Assembly: GCA_964505555.1 (NCBI GenBank)
Contig: CAZDIO010000116.1
Span: 1-63,530 of the forward strand
From: CAZDIO01 sp964505555
GTDB taxonomy: Bacteria; Bdellovibrionota_C; UBA2361; SZUA-149; CAZDIO01
Length of the DNA stretch: 63,530 bases
Reading direction: 5' to 3'
A model generated the notes under the pieces. It had not been told where the DNA came from and made no database searches. It was given only the letters and a program-made list of their open reading frames with translations. Position 1 is the first letter of the stretch; the number at the start of each line of letters is the position of its first letter. This document shows positions 27,614 to 35,981 of this stretch, one piece after another. The translations under genes were made by a program, and so were the position numbers.

Positions 27614-28579
27614 ATGATAGCTTCGCAACGGCAAAACATTTTATTTTTAGGAACTCCCGAATTTGCTCTTCCCAGTCTGCGCCTGCTTGTAGCGTCGAAC
27701 AGATTTAACGTTGTTGGAGTTCTGACAAAGCCTGATAAGGAAGCGGGGAGAGGTCGAAAACTTACTCCCTCACCGGTAAAAATTGCGGCGCTTGAGCTTG
27801 GACTTCCGGTGCTCCAACCAACCTCTCTGAGTGAGGATAAATTTTCTCATTCATTTCCCCCGCTTGAGGCCCTGGTGGTTGTTGCGTACGGAAAAATTAT
27901 TCCCACGTCATTTATGAAGCTGAGTCAAATAGGGGCAGTGAATGTTCACCCCTCACTTCTTCCTCGTTTTCGTGGAGCAGCACCTATACAACATGCGATT
28001 TTTTCAGGTGATGCCATTACGGGGGTATCAATTATGAAGCTTGATGAAGGACTTGATACTGGTCCGGTGTATGGAACAAAGACGGTTTCCATTGGAGAGG
28101 ATGAATCGTATGGGACGCTCCACGATAGGTTAGCTGTTGTGGGGGCTGAAATGCTTGTTGAATATCTTCCTAAAATTCTTGCTGCGGAGCTTCATCCCGA
28201 ACCACAAAAGGAAATTGGGGTAAGTTATGCTACGAAGTGGGAAGAGGAGGATCTGTGTATTGTGTGGGAGGAGGAGGTTGAAATAACTCTGCGGCGTATC
28301 CGAGCAAGTTCGCCTCATCCTGGTGCGAGAGCTCACGTAAACGATAAAGCCGTTAAAATTTATAAAGCTCATCGTGCAAAAGATAAAAATTATGGATTTT
28401 TCGAGGCAGGGACAATTGTCGAAACGAATCGAGCCGAACTGATCATCGCCGCAGGAAAGCAGAGTTTTCTTGCTATTGATGAGATGCAATTTGCTGGGAA
28501 AAAAGTATTGCCGATCACAGAAATTCTCAAAGGCCATACCTTTGTAAAAGGAGAGAGATTTTTATCTCCTCAAAATTAA
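27614..28579 (+). CDS. fmt: Methionyl-tRNA formyltransferase
   Basis: The enzyme formylates initiator Met-tRNA with 10-formyl-THF. The 321-residue protein has the N-terminal hydrolase-type domain with LFLGTPEFALPSL, KPDKEAGRGRKL, and the catalytic AVNVHPSLLPRFRGAAPI and GVSIMKLDEGLDTGPV segments, then the C-terminal OB-type tRNA-binding domain (RRIRASSPHPGARAH). It is directly behind def, a very common arrangement. Confidence 0.97.
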   Translation: MIASQRQNILFLGTPEFALPSLRLLVASNRFNVVGVLTKPDKEAGRGRKLTPSPVKIAALELGLPVLQPTSLSEDKFSHSFPPLEALVVVAYGKIIPTSFMKLSQIGAVNVHPSLLPRFRGAAPIQHAIFSGDAITGVSIMKLDEGLDTGPVYGTKTVSIGEDESYGTLHDRLAVVGAEMLVEYLPKILAAELHPEPQKEIGVSYATKWEEEDLCIVWEEEVEITLRRIRASSPHPGARAHVNDKAVKIYKAHRAKDKNYGFFEAGTIVETNRAELIIAAGKQSFLAIDEMQFAGKKVLPITEILKGHTFVKGERFLSPQN

Positions 28580-28680
28580 CATGCTCTGACGTTCATCTTC
28601 TGCTAGAAGATGACGACACATACAAAGGGTTATCGTTAGTAAAGAGGAGCTTAAAAGGATAGCCTACGAGGAAAAAACGA

Positions 28681-29337
28681 ATGACGATGAAAAAAGTAAT
28701 TATCGCTCCTTCTATTCTTGCTGCAAACTGGGGAATGTTTGCAGAAGAGATCAAAAATGTCTCAGACCAGGGAGCTGATTGGATTCATATTGATGTAATG
28801 GATGGACATTTTGTTCCTCCGATTACTTTTGGTCCCAACGTAGTAGAGGTTGCAAAACGGGTTACAACACTCCCTCTTGATGTGCATTTGATGATTGAAA
28901 AGCCAGAAAACAAGATTGAATCGTTTATTAAAGCTGGAGCGAATCGGATCACGGTTCATTATGAAACTTGTCCGCACCTTCATCGTATGGTGGAGATGAT
29001 TCACCAACTGGGTGCCAAGGCTGGGGTAGCGATTAATCCAGGAACTCCTGCCTCACATCTTGAGGCGATTATTGGAGAGATTGATCTTGTGCTGTTGATG
29101 AGTGTTAATCCGGGTTGGGGTGGGCAGAAGTTTATAAAGAGTAGTTTGCAAAAAATTATCTCTGTTTCTGAGCTTATCAAGAAAAGTGGGAAGCCAGTGC
29201 ATCTTCAGGTAGATGGAGGGATTAATGAACAAACCTGCAAAGAAGTGGTAAAAGCTGGAGCAGATGTTCTTGTTGCGGGGACATATATTTTTGGTCATTC
29301 GAGTTATCGGCAAGCGATAGAATCGCTTCGAAGTTAG
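28681..29337 (+). CDS. rpe: Ribulose-phosphate 3-epimerase
   Basis: The TIM-barrel enzyme interconverts ribulose-5-phosphate and xylulose-5-phosphate in the pentose phosphate pathway. The 218 residues include SILAANW, HIDVMDGHFVPPITFGP with metal and acid residues, HLMIEKPE, VNPGWGGQKFI and QVDGGIN. GAGG lies eight bases before the ATG. It follows fmt by 101 bp and is followed by a long hairpin. Confidence 0.96.
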   Translation: MTMKKVIIAPSILAANWGMFAEEIKNVSDQGADWIHIDVMDGHFVPPITFGPNVVEVAKRVTTLPLDVHLMIEKPENKIESFIKAGANRITVHYETCPHLHRMVEMIHQLGAKAGVAINPGTPASHLEAIIGEIDLVLLMSVNPGWGGQKFIKSSLQKIISVSELIKKSGKPVHLQVDGGINEQTCKEVVKAGADVLVAGTYIFGHSSYRQAIESLRS

Positions 29338-29340
29338 TGT

Positions 29341-29461
29341 TTAGAGCAAGTGCAAGAGCAAGTCTAAGTGTAGTGTAAGCTTAAGTAGAAGTTTTAGTCT
29401 TAGACTAAGTCTTACTCTTCTACTTCTACTACACTTAGACTTGCTCTTGCACTTGCTCTAA
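29341..29461. repeat. Long inverted repeat built of a six-base period (family C)
   Basis: The outer 34 bases of each arm (29341-29374 and 29428-29461) are perfectly complementary, and the inner parts pair imperfectly. Both arms are made of AAGTNN or CTTNNN hexamers such as AGAGCAAGTGCAAGAGCAAG. It starts four bases after the rpe stop and ends 59 bases before the tRNA, so it may terminate rpe. Confidence 0.85.
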
Positions 29462-29520
29462 CAAAATCAAGATAACCTATTTGCGACATTTTCCTCCTCC
29501 ATGTTATAAGCACAAGCGAT

Positions 29521-29597
<77 letters not shown>

Positions 29598-29633
29598 GTC
29601 TCATTACTAAATGCGGTTTGATCGTTACATCGT

Positions 29634-30326
29634 ATGGATCAAAATATTCTTCTTATCTTAATCATCTCCGCATTTGCAATCGGCTCAATTCCAACGGGAT
29701 ATCTTATTGCAAGAAGTAAAGGAATTGACATTCGTCAACATGGGAGTGGAAATATTGGGGCAACCAATGTTGGGCGAGTTTTAGGAAAAAAACTTGCACT
29801 AGTTACTTTTGTCGTTGATCTTTTAAAAGGGGTGATTGCTGCTTGTCTTGGGATAATTCCTGCGGTGTTATCTCATCCACTGAAGGTCGGGGTTTTGAGA
29901 GATCCCACAGTGGTTGTTGAGCTGTTTTCTGAACTTGCTCCAATTCTTGGAGTTTGCGCAATTCTTGGCCATTGCTTCTCCCCATTTTTAAAGTTTCGTG
30001 GTGGGAAAGGGGTTGCTACCGGGCTCGGAGTTTTTCTGATCATCACCCCTCTTCCCAGTATAATTGCACTGATCGTCTTTGCAATTGTTGTCAAGCTGAG
30101 TAGTTACGTATCTCTTGGTTCTGTTAGTGGAGTGCTCTCTTTACTGGGAATGATTATCGTCGGAGTTCCTCACCCTTATAGCTCGGTGACGGTGTTATGC
30201 TCGATTTTTGTTTCGTCTCTGATTATCTTAAGACACGTTCCGAATATTCGGAGGCTCCTTCATCGAGAGGAGCTTGGGGCAACTTCTAGACCTTCTCCAA
30301 CCCCTCCGGGACAAAATGGGAAGTAG
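29634..30326 (+). CDS. plsY: Acyl-phosphate:glycerol-3-phosphate acyltransferase
   Basis: The inner-membrane enzyme makes lysophosphatidic acid from acyl phosphate and glycerol-3-phosphate, the first step of phospholipid synthesis. The 230-residue protein has the motifs GSGNIGATNVGR, GHCFSPFLKFRGGKGVAT and GSVSGVLSLLGM between five to seven membrane segments. The start lies 36 bp after the tRNA. Its last 41 bp overlap a small gene on the other strand. Confidence 0.95.
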   Translation: MDQNILLILIISAFAIGSIPTGYLIARSKGIDIRQHGSGNIGATNVGRVLGKKLALVTFVVDLLKGVIAACLGIIPAVLSHPLKVGVLRDPTVVVELFSELAPILGVCAILGHCFSPFLKFRGGKGVATGLGVFLIITPLPSIIALIVFAIVVKLSSYVSLGSVSGVLSLLGMIIVGVPHPYSSVTVLCSIFVSSLIILRHVPNIRRLLHREELGATSRPSPTPPGQNGK

Positions 30327-30498
30327 TTCCGTTATCCCAAATTACCGAAACCGTGACACCAGGAGTTGACTCTCCCTCTTTCGTTTGTCGGATACTTGAG
30401 CGTATCGTTTCAACGCGAATTGCCTGGACAGTTCCCCGAGGTCCAGTAATGCCCCTTCGTACTACCCGGTCACCAACTTGCAGGTTGTAACTTCCCAT
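30286..30498 (-). CDS. Small conserved-looking cytosolic protein, function unknown
   Basis: The 70-residue protein begins at the ATG at 30498, which is preceded by GGGGAG; the open frame extends further upstream without a site. It looks like a small beta-barrel with regular turns (VGDRVVRRGITGPRGTVQ, then VTVSVIWDNGTTSHFVPEGL), reminiscent of KOW or SH3-like folds. The regular strand pattern and the ribosome site support it being real. It converges on and overlaps the plsY 3' end by 41 bp. I do not recognise a family. Confidence 0.6.
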   Translation of the reverse strand: MGSYNLQVGDRVVRRGITGPRGTVQAIRVETIRSSIRQTKEGESTPGVTVSVIWDNGTTSHFVPEGLEKV

Positions 30499-30577
30499 AA
30501 ATCTCCCCATCGTGTATTCGAGACAATAAATAAACTCTCTCTTCGAGTAAGCTAGCATTTCTTTTGAAGTTAGAAAA

Positions 30578-31159
30578 ATGCCTTTCTTTGTATGTCAGCT
30601 CCCCGTTCAGTTCCTTTCAAGGATTATTGTCGGCATTCTACTCCTAGGAGTTTATATTGCGGCAAGATGGGGTCGTTTTCTGGAGAGACGCTATTTTCAT
30701 GCCGCGCACTCTTATCCGGAAATGCTCTGCTACGTATTTTCCATCATTGCACTGTGTGCGATGTGTTTTGAAATTTACAGAACACGACACGTGTTAAAAA
30801 ACAACAAAGTCAGAGTACTAACTCTTTTATTTACTACCATCTTCTCTATTATTGGGAGTGTGTTTCTTTTTAAATCTCTGGTTCACTTGCGAATTGAATA
30901 TGTTCATATTCTTAAATATGGCGCGCTCTCGTTTTTTTTCTTCTCTAGTCAACCCGCTCGGTTTGGAGTGGCAAGGGGAATAAGTGCGTTTATTTTTGCG
31001 GCGGGAGTTGGGGCTTTGGAGGAGAGCTCGCAGCGGTTTATTCCCGGCCGGATTTTTGATTTCAGAGACCTCCGTCTAAATGTGATTTCAGCCGCCGTGG
31101 GCTGCCTGTACGCCATGCTCCTCTCTAGCTGGTATAAGACCGCTCAAAAAACCGAATAA
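30578..31159 (+). CDS. VanZ-like membrane protein
   Basis: The 193-residue protein has four to five membrane helices and the VanZ family pattern: a conserved IEYVHILKYGALSFF helix, ALEESSQRFIPGRIFDFRDLRLNVI with the acidic/Gln pair, and a terminal glycine-rich helix. VanZ confers low-level teicoplanin resistance in enterococci, but most family members are of unknown role and act on the envelope. The gene stands alone between the small opposite-strand gene and clpX. Confidence 0.75.
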   Translation: MPFFVCQLPVQFLSRIIVGILLLGVYIAARWGRFLERRYFHAAHSYPEMLCYVFSIIALCAMCFEIYRTRHVLKNNKVRVLTLLFTTIFSIIGSVFLFKSLVHLRIEYVHILKYGALSFFFFSSQPARFGVARGISAFIFAAGVGALEESSQRFIPGRIFDFRDLRLNVISAAVGCLYAMLLSSWYKTAQKTE

Positions 31160-31362
31160 TCGTTTTAGGCCTTTAATCGAGCTCAAGAGCCATCCATCCC
31201 CTGTCGATTCTTAATGTAGTGGTGATTCTTTATAAGAAAGCTAATCCATTGCTTATTTTGTTGAAGAGTTGGTTCTGGTTCTAACATCTTTTAGAGGTAG
31301 GATGTGGCTTTCATAGGGAAAGTGGAAGTGACTTAAACAATAAGGATTATCAAGAGGTTATC

Positions 31363-32625
31363 GTGATAGGAAAAAACGATAGATTTACCAGAGGTTCTTC
31401 ACTGCAGTGTTCTTTCTGTGGAAAAACTCAGGAAGAAGTAAGAAAGTTAGTCGCTGGTCCGAATGTATACATTTGCGATGAGTGTATTGAGCTCTGTAAT
31501 GATATTCTTACGGAAGAGCTTGATAGCGCACCGATTAATGCGCTCAATAAGGATCTTCCAACTCCAAAAGAGATCAAAGAGTTTCTAGACCGATACATCG
31601 TCGGGCAGGAACGAGCAAAAAAGATTCTCTCAGTTGCTGTATTTAATCACTATCAACGAATAGAAAGTTTAAAGAATCGCACAACGAGTGAAGTCGAGCT
31701 TCACAAGTCAAACATCCTTCTCCTCGGTCCTACTGGGTGTGGAAAAACATTACTTGCTCAAACGCTTGCACGTATTCTCGATGTGCCTTTTACGATTGCT
31801 GATGCAACCAGTTTGACAGAAGCAGGCTATGTTGGGGAGGACGTGGAAAATATTATTCTTAACCTTCTCCAAGCAGCAGATTATGATGTAGAAAAAGCAC
31901 AACGAGGAATCGTCTACATTGATGAGATCGACAAAATAAGCAGAAAATCGGAAACCCCTTCGGTTACGCGAGATGTTTCGGGGGAAGGTGTTCAACAAGC
32001 ATTGCTAAAAATTGTTGAAGGAACCATGGCAAGTATTCCACCAAAAGGTGGAAGAAAGCATCCACAACAGGAGTTTTTGCAGGTTGATACGACTAATATT
32101 CTCTTTATCTGTGGGGGAGCGTTTGGAGGATTAGATAGCATCATCCAAAAACGTCTTGGTCAACAGCAGATCGGCTTTGGTTCAAATGTTGTCAACATAA
32201 AACATGAAAAGACAAACATTTACCACAAAGTAGAACCAAAAGATCTTCTTTCTTATGGGCTTATTCCGGAGTTTATCGGGAGACTTCCAATCATCGCATC
32301 TCTTGATGATTTGACAGAAGAAGATCTGGTACAAGTGCTTACCGAACCGCAAAACGCATTGATCAAACAGTATCAAAAGCTCTTTCAATTTAACAACGTT
32401 ACGCTTCGTTTTACTGATGGGGCTGTTTCAGAAGTCGCACGAAAAGCGCTTATTCGAAAAACTGGAGCACGAGGATTGCGAGCGATTATTGAAGAAGCAA
32501 TGCTTGAGACGATGTACAAAGTCCCAAGCGAGGATCGCGTTAAGGAAGTTGTCGTGAATGAAGCTGTTATTGCCCAAGGTGAACAGCCACTAATCATTTA
32601 CGAAAGTGCAGCAAAAGCCGGATAG
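31363..32625 (+). CDS. clpX: ClpX ATPase subunit of the ClpXP protease
   Basis: The 420-residue hexameric unfoldase feeds substrates to ClpP. It starts at GTG with AGAGG six bases upstream. The zinc-binding domain has Cys16, Cys19, Cys38 and Cys41. The AAA+ part has Walker A GPTGCGKT (122-129), the GYVG pore loop, Walker B IVYIDEIDKI and a GGRKHP loop (RKH). A sensor-2 GARGLR motif lies near the C-terminus. clpP and tig, its common neighbours, are absent here. The SspB-like adaptor at 17129 is a likely partner. Confidence 0.97.
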   Translation: MIGKNDRFTRGSSLQCSFCGKTQEEVRKLVAGPNVYICDECIELCNDILTEELDSAPINALNKDLPTPKEIKEFLDRYIVGQERAKKILSVAVFNHYQRIESLKNRTTSEVELHKSNILLLGPTGCGKTLLAQTLARILDVPFTIADATSLTEAGYVGEDVENIILNLLQAADYDVEKAQRGIVYIDEIDKISRKSETPSVTRDVSGEGVQQALLKIVEGTMASIPPKGGRKHPQQEFLQVDTTNILFICGGAFGGLDSIIQKRLGQQQIGFGSNVVNIKHEKTNIYHKVEPKDLLSYGLIPEFIGRLPIIASLDDLTEEDLVQVLTEPQNALIKQYQKLFQFNNVTLRFTDGAVSEVARKALIRKTGARGLRAIIEEAMLETMYKVPSEDRVKEVVVNEAVIAQGEQPLIIYESAAKAG

Positions 32626-32653
32626 TCATCGGCAGCTAATTGCTCATTCAAAC

Positions 32654-32698
32654 AAAAATTAACAACGGGACCGAAAATGTCTCGTTGTTGATTTTTCC
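32654..32698 (+). terminator. Terminator after clpX
   Basis: An 18-bp stem with a few G-U pairs (32654-32671 with 32679-32696, core AACAACGGGAC / GTCTCGTTGTT) closes with TTTTT. It starts 28 bases after the clpX stop. Confidence 0.85.
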
Positions 32699-32742
32699 TT
32701 ACTGCGGCACCGCTCTTATCTCAGGTGCCCCATCAAGCCTGT

Positions 32743-33435
32743 TTATCTATTTTCTACAATGACTTCTACCCGTCGATTACGAGCTCGTCCCGCATCGGTA
32801 TTGTTTGTGGCGATCGGTTGTCCCTCGCCAAATCCGCGATCCGAAAGATCTCGAGAAGAGATACCGTTTCGTTCAAGCTCCCGACTCACACTTTGTGCGC
32901 GATTCTCAGAGAGTCTTAGGTTGTAATCAACCCCTCCTACAGAATCGGTATGTCCTTCTACGGCAATGTGTCTTCCGTGAACATCTCGAAGAACTTCGCT
33001 AATTTCCCGAATCGTTCGGTGTGCTTCGGGGGTGAGGTCGTAGCGATCGAAGCGAAAAAGGATATCAGGTAAATTAATTACCACTCCCCGTTTTGAGTCT
33101 CTTACATCAGCCCCTCGGCGCCTGAGGGCGTCAATGAGCTTTCTATTTTCAGCAATCTGCTCCTCTTGCCTGGAGATCTTCTCTTGGAGTGCTTCTCGTT
33201 CGTTTGCCTGGCTATCAAGGGCATTACCGATCAGGGCCCCTCCGAGTGCTCCGGCAGCAGCTCCAATGGCTACCCCTTCTCCCGCGTGATGTCCTGCTTG
33301 ATTACCAACGATCGCACCAAGCCCTGCCCCAAGGGCACCTCCTGCAAGAGCTCCAGTGGTTGCACGATTTGGGGGTTGAGCGCAGGAAGTAACTACAAAA
33401 AAGGTGAAGAGGAGGAATAGTTTTATGTTACGCAT
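32743..33435 (-). CDS. OmpA-family lipoprotein with glycine zipper
   Basis: The 230-residue protein has a lipoprotein signal ending in VVTSC (Cys18). A glycine-zipper segment follows (residues 27-70, ALGAGLGAIVGN and AIGAAAGALGGALIG), then a helical linker with RQEEQIAENRKLIDAL. The OmpA C-terminal domain carries FDRYDLTPEA, VEGHTDSVG and NLRLSENRAQSV, ending with RARNRRVEV, the peptidoglycan-binding core. The closest named relative is YiaD/Pal-type. It anchors the outer membrane to the wall. Its zipper is nearly the same as that of the protein at 34830-35174. Confidence 0.9.
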   Translation of the reverse strand: MRNIKLFLLFTFFVVTSCAQPPNRATTGALAGGALGAGLGAIVGNQAGHHAGEGVAIGAAAGALGGALIGNALDSQANEREALQEKISRQEEQIAENRKLIDALRRRGADVRDSKRGVVINLPDILFRFDRYDLTPEAHRTIREISEVLRDVHGRHIAVEGHTDSVGGVDYNLRLSENRAQSVSRELERNGISSRDLSDRGFGEGQPIATNNTDAGRARNRRVEVIVENR

Positions 33436-33494
33436 ACTGTTTATTATTATTTTTTATTGCAACCACTATGGATTATAAACACCGCGAAGTTGAA

Positions 33495-34712
33495 TTATCG
33501 GATACTTACTACTTCGCTTTCTAATTTTTTAAGCTCTGCTTTTGCCGCAGTGTTATTGGCATCAAGTTCAAGTGCTTGGGTGAACTCAAATTGAGCATCC
33601 TCGCTTCTTCCCATTTCGCTGTAAATTCGTCCAACCTCCAAATGATAGTTGGTATCTTTTGGACACAAACGCAACGCTCTTCGGTAGTAAAAGAGTTTGT
33701 CTGCATTAGACGTTGACTCTACAGCATGCCTCGCTTCTTCTGCTGATTTTTTACAATTTTGTTCTTCGTTGAGAGTATCTGCTGGCATGAGAGTTGCCTC
33801 AGCCGTCTCAGTCACTTCTGCAGAAGTGAGATCATTTTCAGAAGTTTTATCGATCTTTGCTGCTGATACCTCTTCGGTTGTTGGAAGCTCACTGTCGAGC
33901 GTTTCTTTTACCACTGCTTCAAGATCGGCATCGGTGTTTGCTTTCGGTAGCTCGCTGGGTTCTGCCGTTCTTTCTGGGGAGTTTGCTTTCGGGATAGAGG
34001 CTAGCTCCTTTGGAGCGGTTTTAGTTATCTGCGAAACTTCTTTTTGTTCATACGCTTTTTTCGGAGCGGCTTCTTTGCGTATTGTTTTTACTGGTAAATT
34101 CTTTTTATAGGTATGAACAGAGAAGGTATTTGTGGATCGACTTTTTGAGGCGTACTGATCATAGGAACTTGGCATCGTTTTAGCAACATTCCAGGGGATT
34201 GCTCGTGGGTTTCCTTGATAACCAGCATTTGCGGAGATCCGGGAACTGCTTCCACCTTGAAAAGTTGAAGGGGAATTGGAGTTATTGTTCATTCGATAAC
34301 GGTGGGTATCAGAAGCGCTTCCACGAAGATCGTTAATGGCTTGTTGTTGAGAGGCTATTGTTTGTTCTTGGCGAGATAAAGATTCATAATCGCCCGCAAT
34401 TTTTTGGTCCTCTTTTTCAAGTTCATATCCTACAAGTCCACCAGCAGCAGCACCAGCAAGTGCTCCAATCGCTAAACCTTCTCCAGCATTTCCACTCTCA
34501 GAACCGATCACCGCGCCAAGGCTCCCGCCAATCACTGCTCCAGTTGCAGCAGCGACTCCTTTCTTTGACATGGTGAAAGATTGCTCCTCTCCCGCTGAGA
34601 CATTCCCTGATAACGAAGCACACCCGCTATAAAGAATGCTGATAGAACAGAGACTGAAAATTAATGTAACGCTGACCGAATTCGTTCTTGTAAAGAAATG
34701 TTTCACAAACAC
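33495..34712 (-). CDS. Glycine-zipper lipoprotein with C-terminal TPR-like repeats
   Basis: The 405-residue protein has a signal and lipobox-like SILYSGC, a glycine zipper (AVIGGSLGAVIGSESG, then AIGALAGAAAGGLVG) and a long acidic, Ser/Thr/Glu-rich linker (about 130-320). The C-terminus has tetratricopeptide-type helices (YYRRALRLCPKDTNYHLEVG, EFTQALELDANNTAAKAEL). The zipper relates it to the genes at 32743 and 34830. A role in envelope organisation is plausible; no enzyme motif is seen. Confidence 0.75.
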   Translation of the reverse strand: MFVKHFFTRTNSVSVTLIFSLCSISILYSGCASLSGNVSAGEEQSFTMSKKGVAAATGAVIGGSLGAVIGSESGNAGEGLAIGALAGAAAGGLVGYELEKEDQKIAGDYESLSRQEQTIASQQQAINDLRGSASDTHRYRMNNNSNSPSTFQGGSSSRISANAGYQGNPRAIPWNVAKTMPSSYDQYASKSRSTNTFSVHTYKKNLPVKTIRKEAAPKKAYEQKEVSQITKTAPKELASIPKANSPERTAEPSELPKANTDADLEAVVKETLDSELPTTEEVSAAKIDKTSENDLTSAEVTETAEATLMPADTLNEEQNCKKSAEEARHAVESTSNADKLFYYRRALRLCPKDTNYHLEVGRIYSEMGRSEDAQFEFTQALELDANNTAAKAELKKLESEVVSIR

Positions 34713-34829
34713 AACGCCCTCGCTTTAGAACAATATGACTAAAACGAGGGCAATTTAAGCACAACTTCTGCTAGACAGGAAAGTAAAAAGTGCGAAAAGT
34801 AAAAGTACTGAGCGCACCGACCGTTAAGC

Positions 34830-35174
34830 CTAATATCGACGATACTGATCGTCGTACTTCTGCTGCCGTCGAAGTTCTTCAAGTTCTCGGCGTTGCCGGT
34901 CAATCTCTTCTTGTTGTCGTAGTTGCTGCTCTTCGACTCTTTGTCGCTCAACATCTTGAGAATCCATGCTATTTCCTAAAAGCGCACCACCAAGCGCACC
35001 AGCAGCGGCACCAATAGCTACCCCCTCTCCAGCATGCCCAGACTGATTTCCTACAATTGCTCCCAATCCTGCTCCTAGGGCACCACCACTTAAAGCCCCC
35101 ATTGTGGATCGATTAGGTTGTTGAGCGCAGGAACAGAGAACGAGAGCAAAAAAACCAAGGCAAAGCTTCTTCAT
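34830..35174 (-). CDS. Small glycine-zipper lipoprotein
   Basis: The 114-residue protein has a lipobox LCSCAQQPN and a glycine zipper (residues 27-68) that matches the OmpA lipoprotein at 32743 almost residue for residue. The Glu/Gln/Arg-rich coiled coil (QQLRQQEEIDRQRRELEEL) that follows ends the protein before any OmpA domain. A perfect AGGAGG lies seven bases before the ATG. It looks like a duplicate of the first half of its neighbour. Confidence 0.8.
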   Translation of the reverse strand: MKKLCLGFFALVLCSCAQQPNRSTMGALSGGALGAGLGAIVGNQSGHAGEGVAIGAAAGALGGALLGNSMDSQDVERQRVEEQQLRQQEEIDRQRRELEELRRQQKYDDQYRRY

Positions 35175-35377
35175 AAAGTAACTCCTCCTAATAGTTACGG
35201 ATTTCTTAAAATCAACTTAGCAGCTGTCATATTTTGATAGCTTTATCAGTCCGAACGGTAAAAAAACAGCCAAATCCATCAATCCAAAGTTAACCGGACC
35301 TTAATTATACATCATTTGACGGGATAAATTCAATGATATTCAAGGTCTTGGTTCGTCGCTTTATTCCTTTTTTATAT

Positions 35378-35444
35378 ACCGCAGAGGACACAGAGGACGC
35401 AGAGAGGAAATTAATTAACTTCCCCCCTCTGGTCCTCTGCGGTT
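35378..35444. repeat. ACAGAGG-type dyad repeat (family B), likely lspA terminator
   Basis: ACCGCAGAGGAC at 35378-35389 pairs with GTCCTCTGCGGT at 35432-35443, with A/T-rich flanks that extend the pairing and a CACAGAGGACGCAGAG core. It lies 17 bases beyond the lspA stop. Confidence 0.75.
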
Positions 35445-35460
35445 CAATAAAAAAAGAACT

Positions 35461-35967
35461 CTAACTGCTTGATGAAACGGACATATCTTTTTGTTCCGCA
35501 GGTTTTTCTGCAAAAAGCATTCGTCCAATAAGCACAACCACACCGACAGAGATCGCGCTATCGGCAACATTAAAGGCTGGCCAGTGGAGATTGTTCCAAT
35601 AGAAATCAAGAAAATCAATCACCCGGTCAAGTCGAACTCGATCAATGATATTTCCAATAGCTCCAGAAAGTACCCCTACCAGGGCGATCTGAGAGATCAG
35701 GTCCTCTTTTGCTTCTTTCGCCATGAATCTCACTACAATGATCAGTGCAATGATCGAGACGATTGCTAACGATGTTCTCCGAAGGGCATCTGGCCACATC
35801 GAAAACATGCCAAAAGCAGCACCAGGATTATACACCAGGGTGAAGTTAAAAAATCCAGGAATTACCGGTATGCTCTGATTGTCTGAGAGATACTTCACCG
35901 CAAGCCACTTCGTGGTTTGGTCAAGAAGGACGATAACTAGAAAAAAGAGGGAGAGTTTTTTTCGCAC
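35461..35967 (-). CDS. lspA: Lipoprotein signal peptidase II
   Basis: The inner-membrane aspartyl protease cleaves the signal peptide of diacylglyceryl-prolipoproteins. The 168-residue protein has the motifs DQTTKWLA, YNPGAAFGMF, GAIGNIIDRVRLDRVIDFLDF (first catalytic Asp) and FNVADSAISVGV (second Asp), and four membrane helices. It follows ileS by 14 bp, the usual ileS-lspA pair. Its many substrates here include the glycine-zipper and secretion-system lipoproteins. Confidence 0.96.
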   Translation of the reverse strand: MRKKLSLFFLVIVLLDQTTKWLAVKYLSDNQSIPVIPGFFNFTLVYNPGAAFGMFSMWPDALRRTSLAIVSIIALIIVVRFMAKEAKEDLISQIALVGVLSGAIGNIIDRVRLDRVIDFLDFYWNNLHWPAFNVADSAISVGVVVLIGRMLFAEKPAEQKDMSVSSSS

Positions 35968-35981
35968 GCTGGGACCTTCTA

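Noticed and set aside
29341..29461. CRISPR-like array
   Set aside because: The six-base period and single inverted repeat have no spacer structure; no cas genes are nearby.
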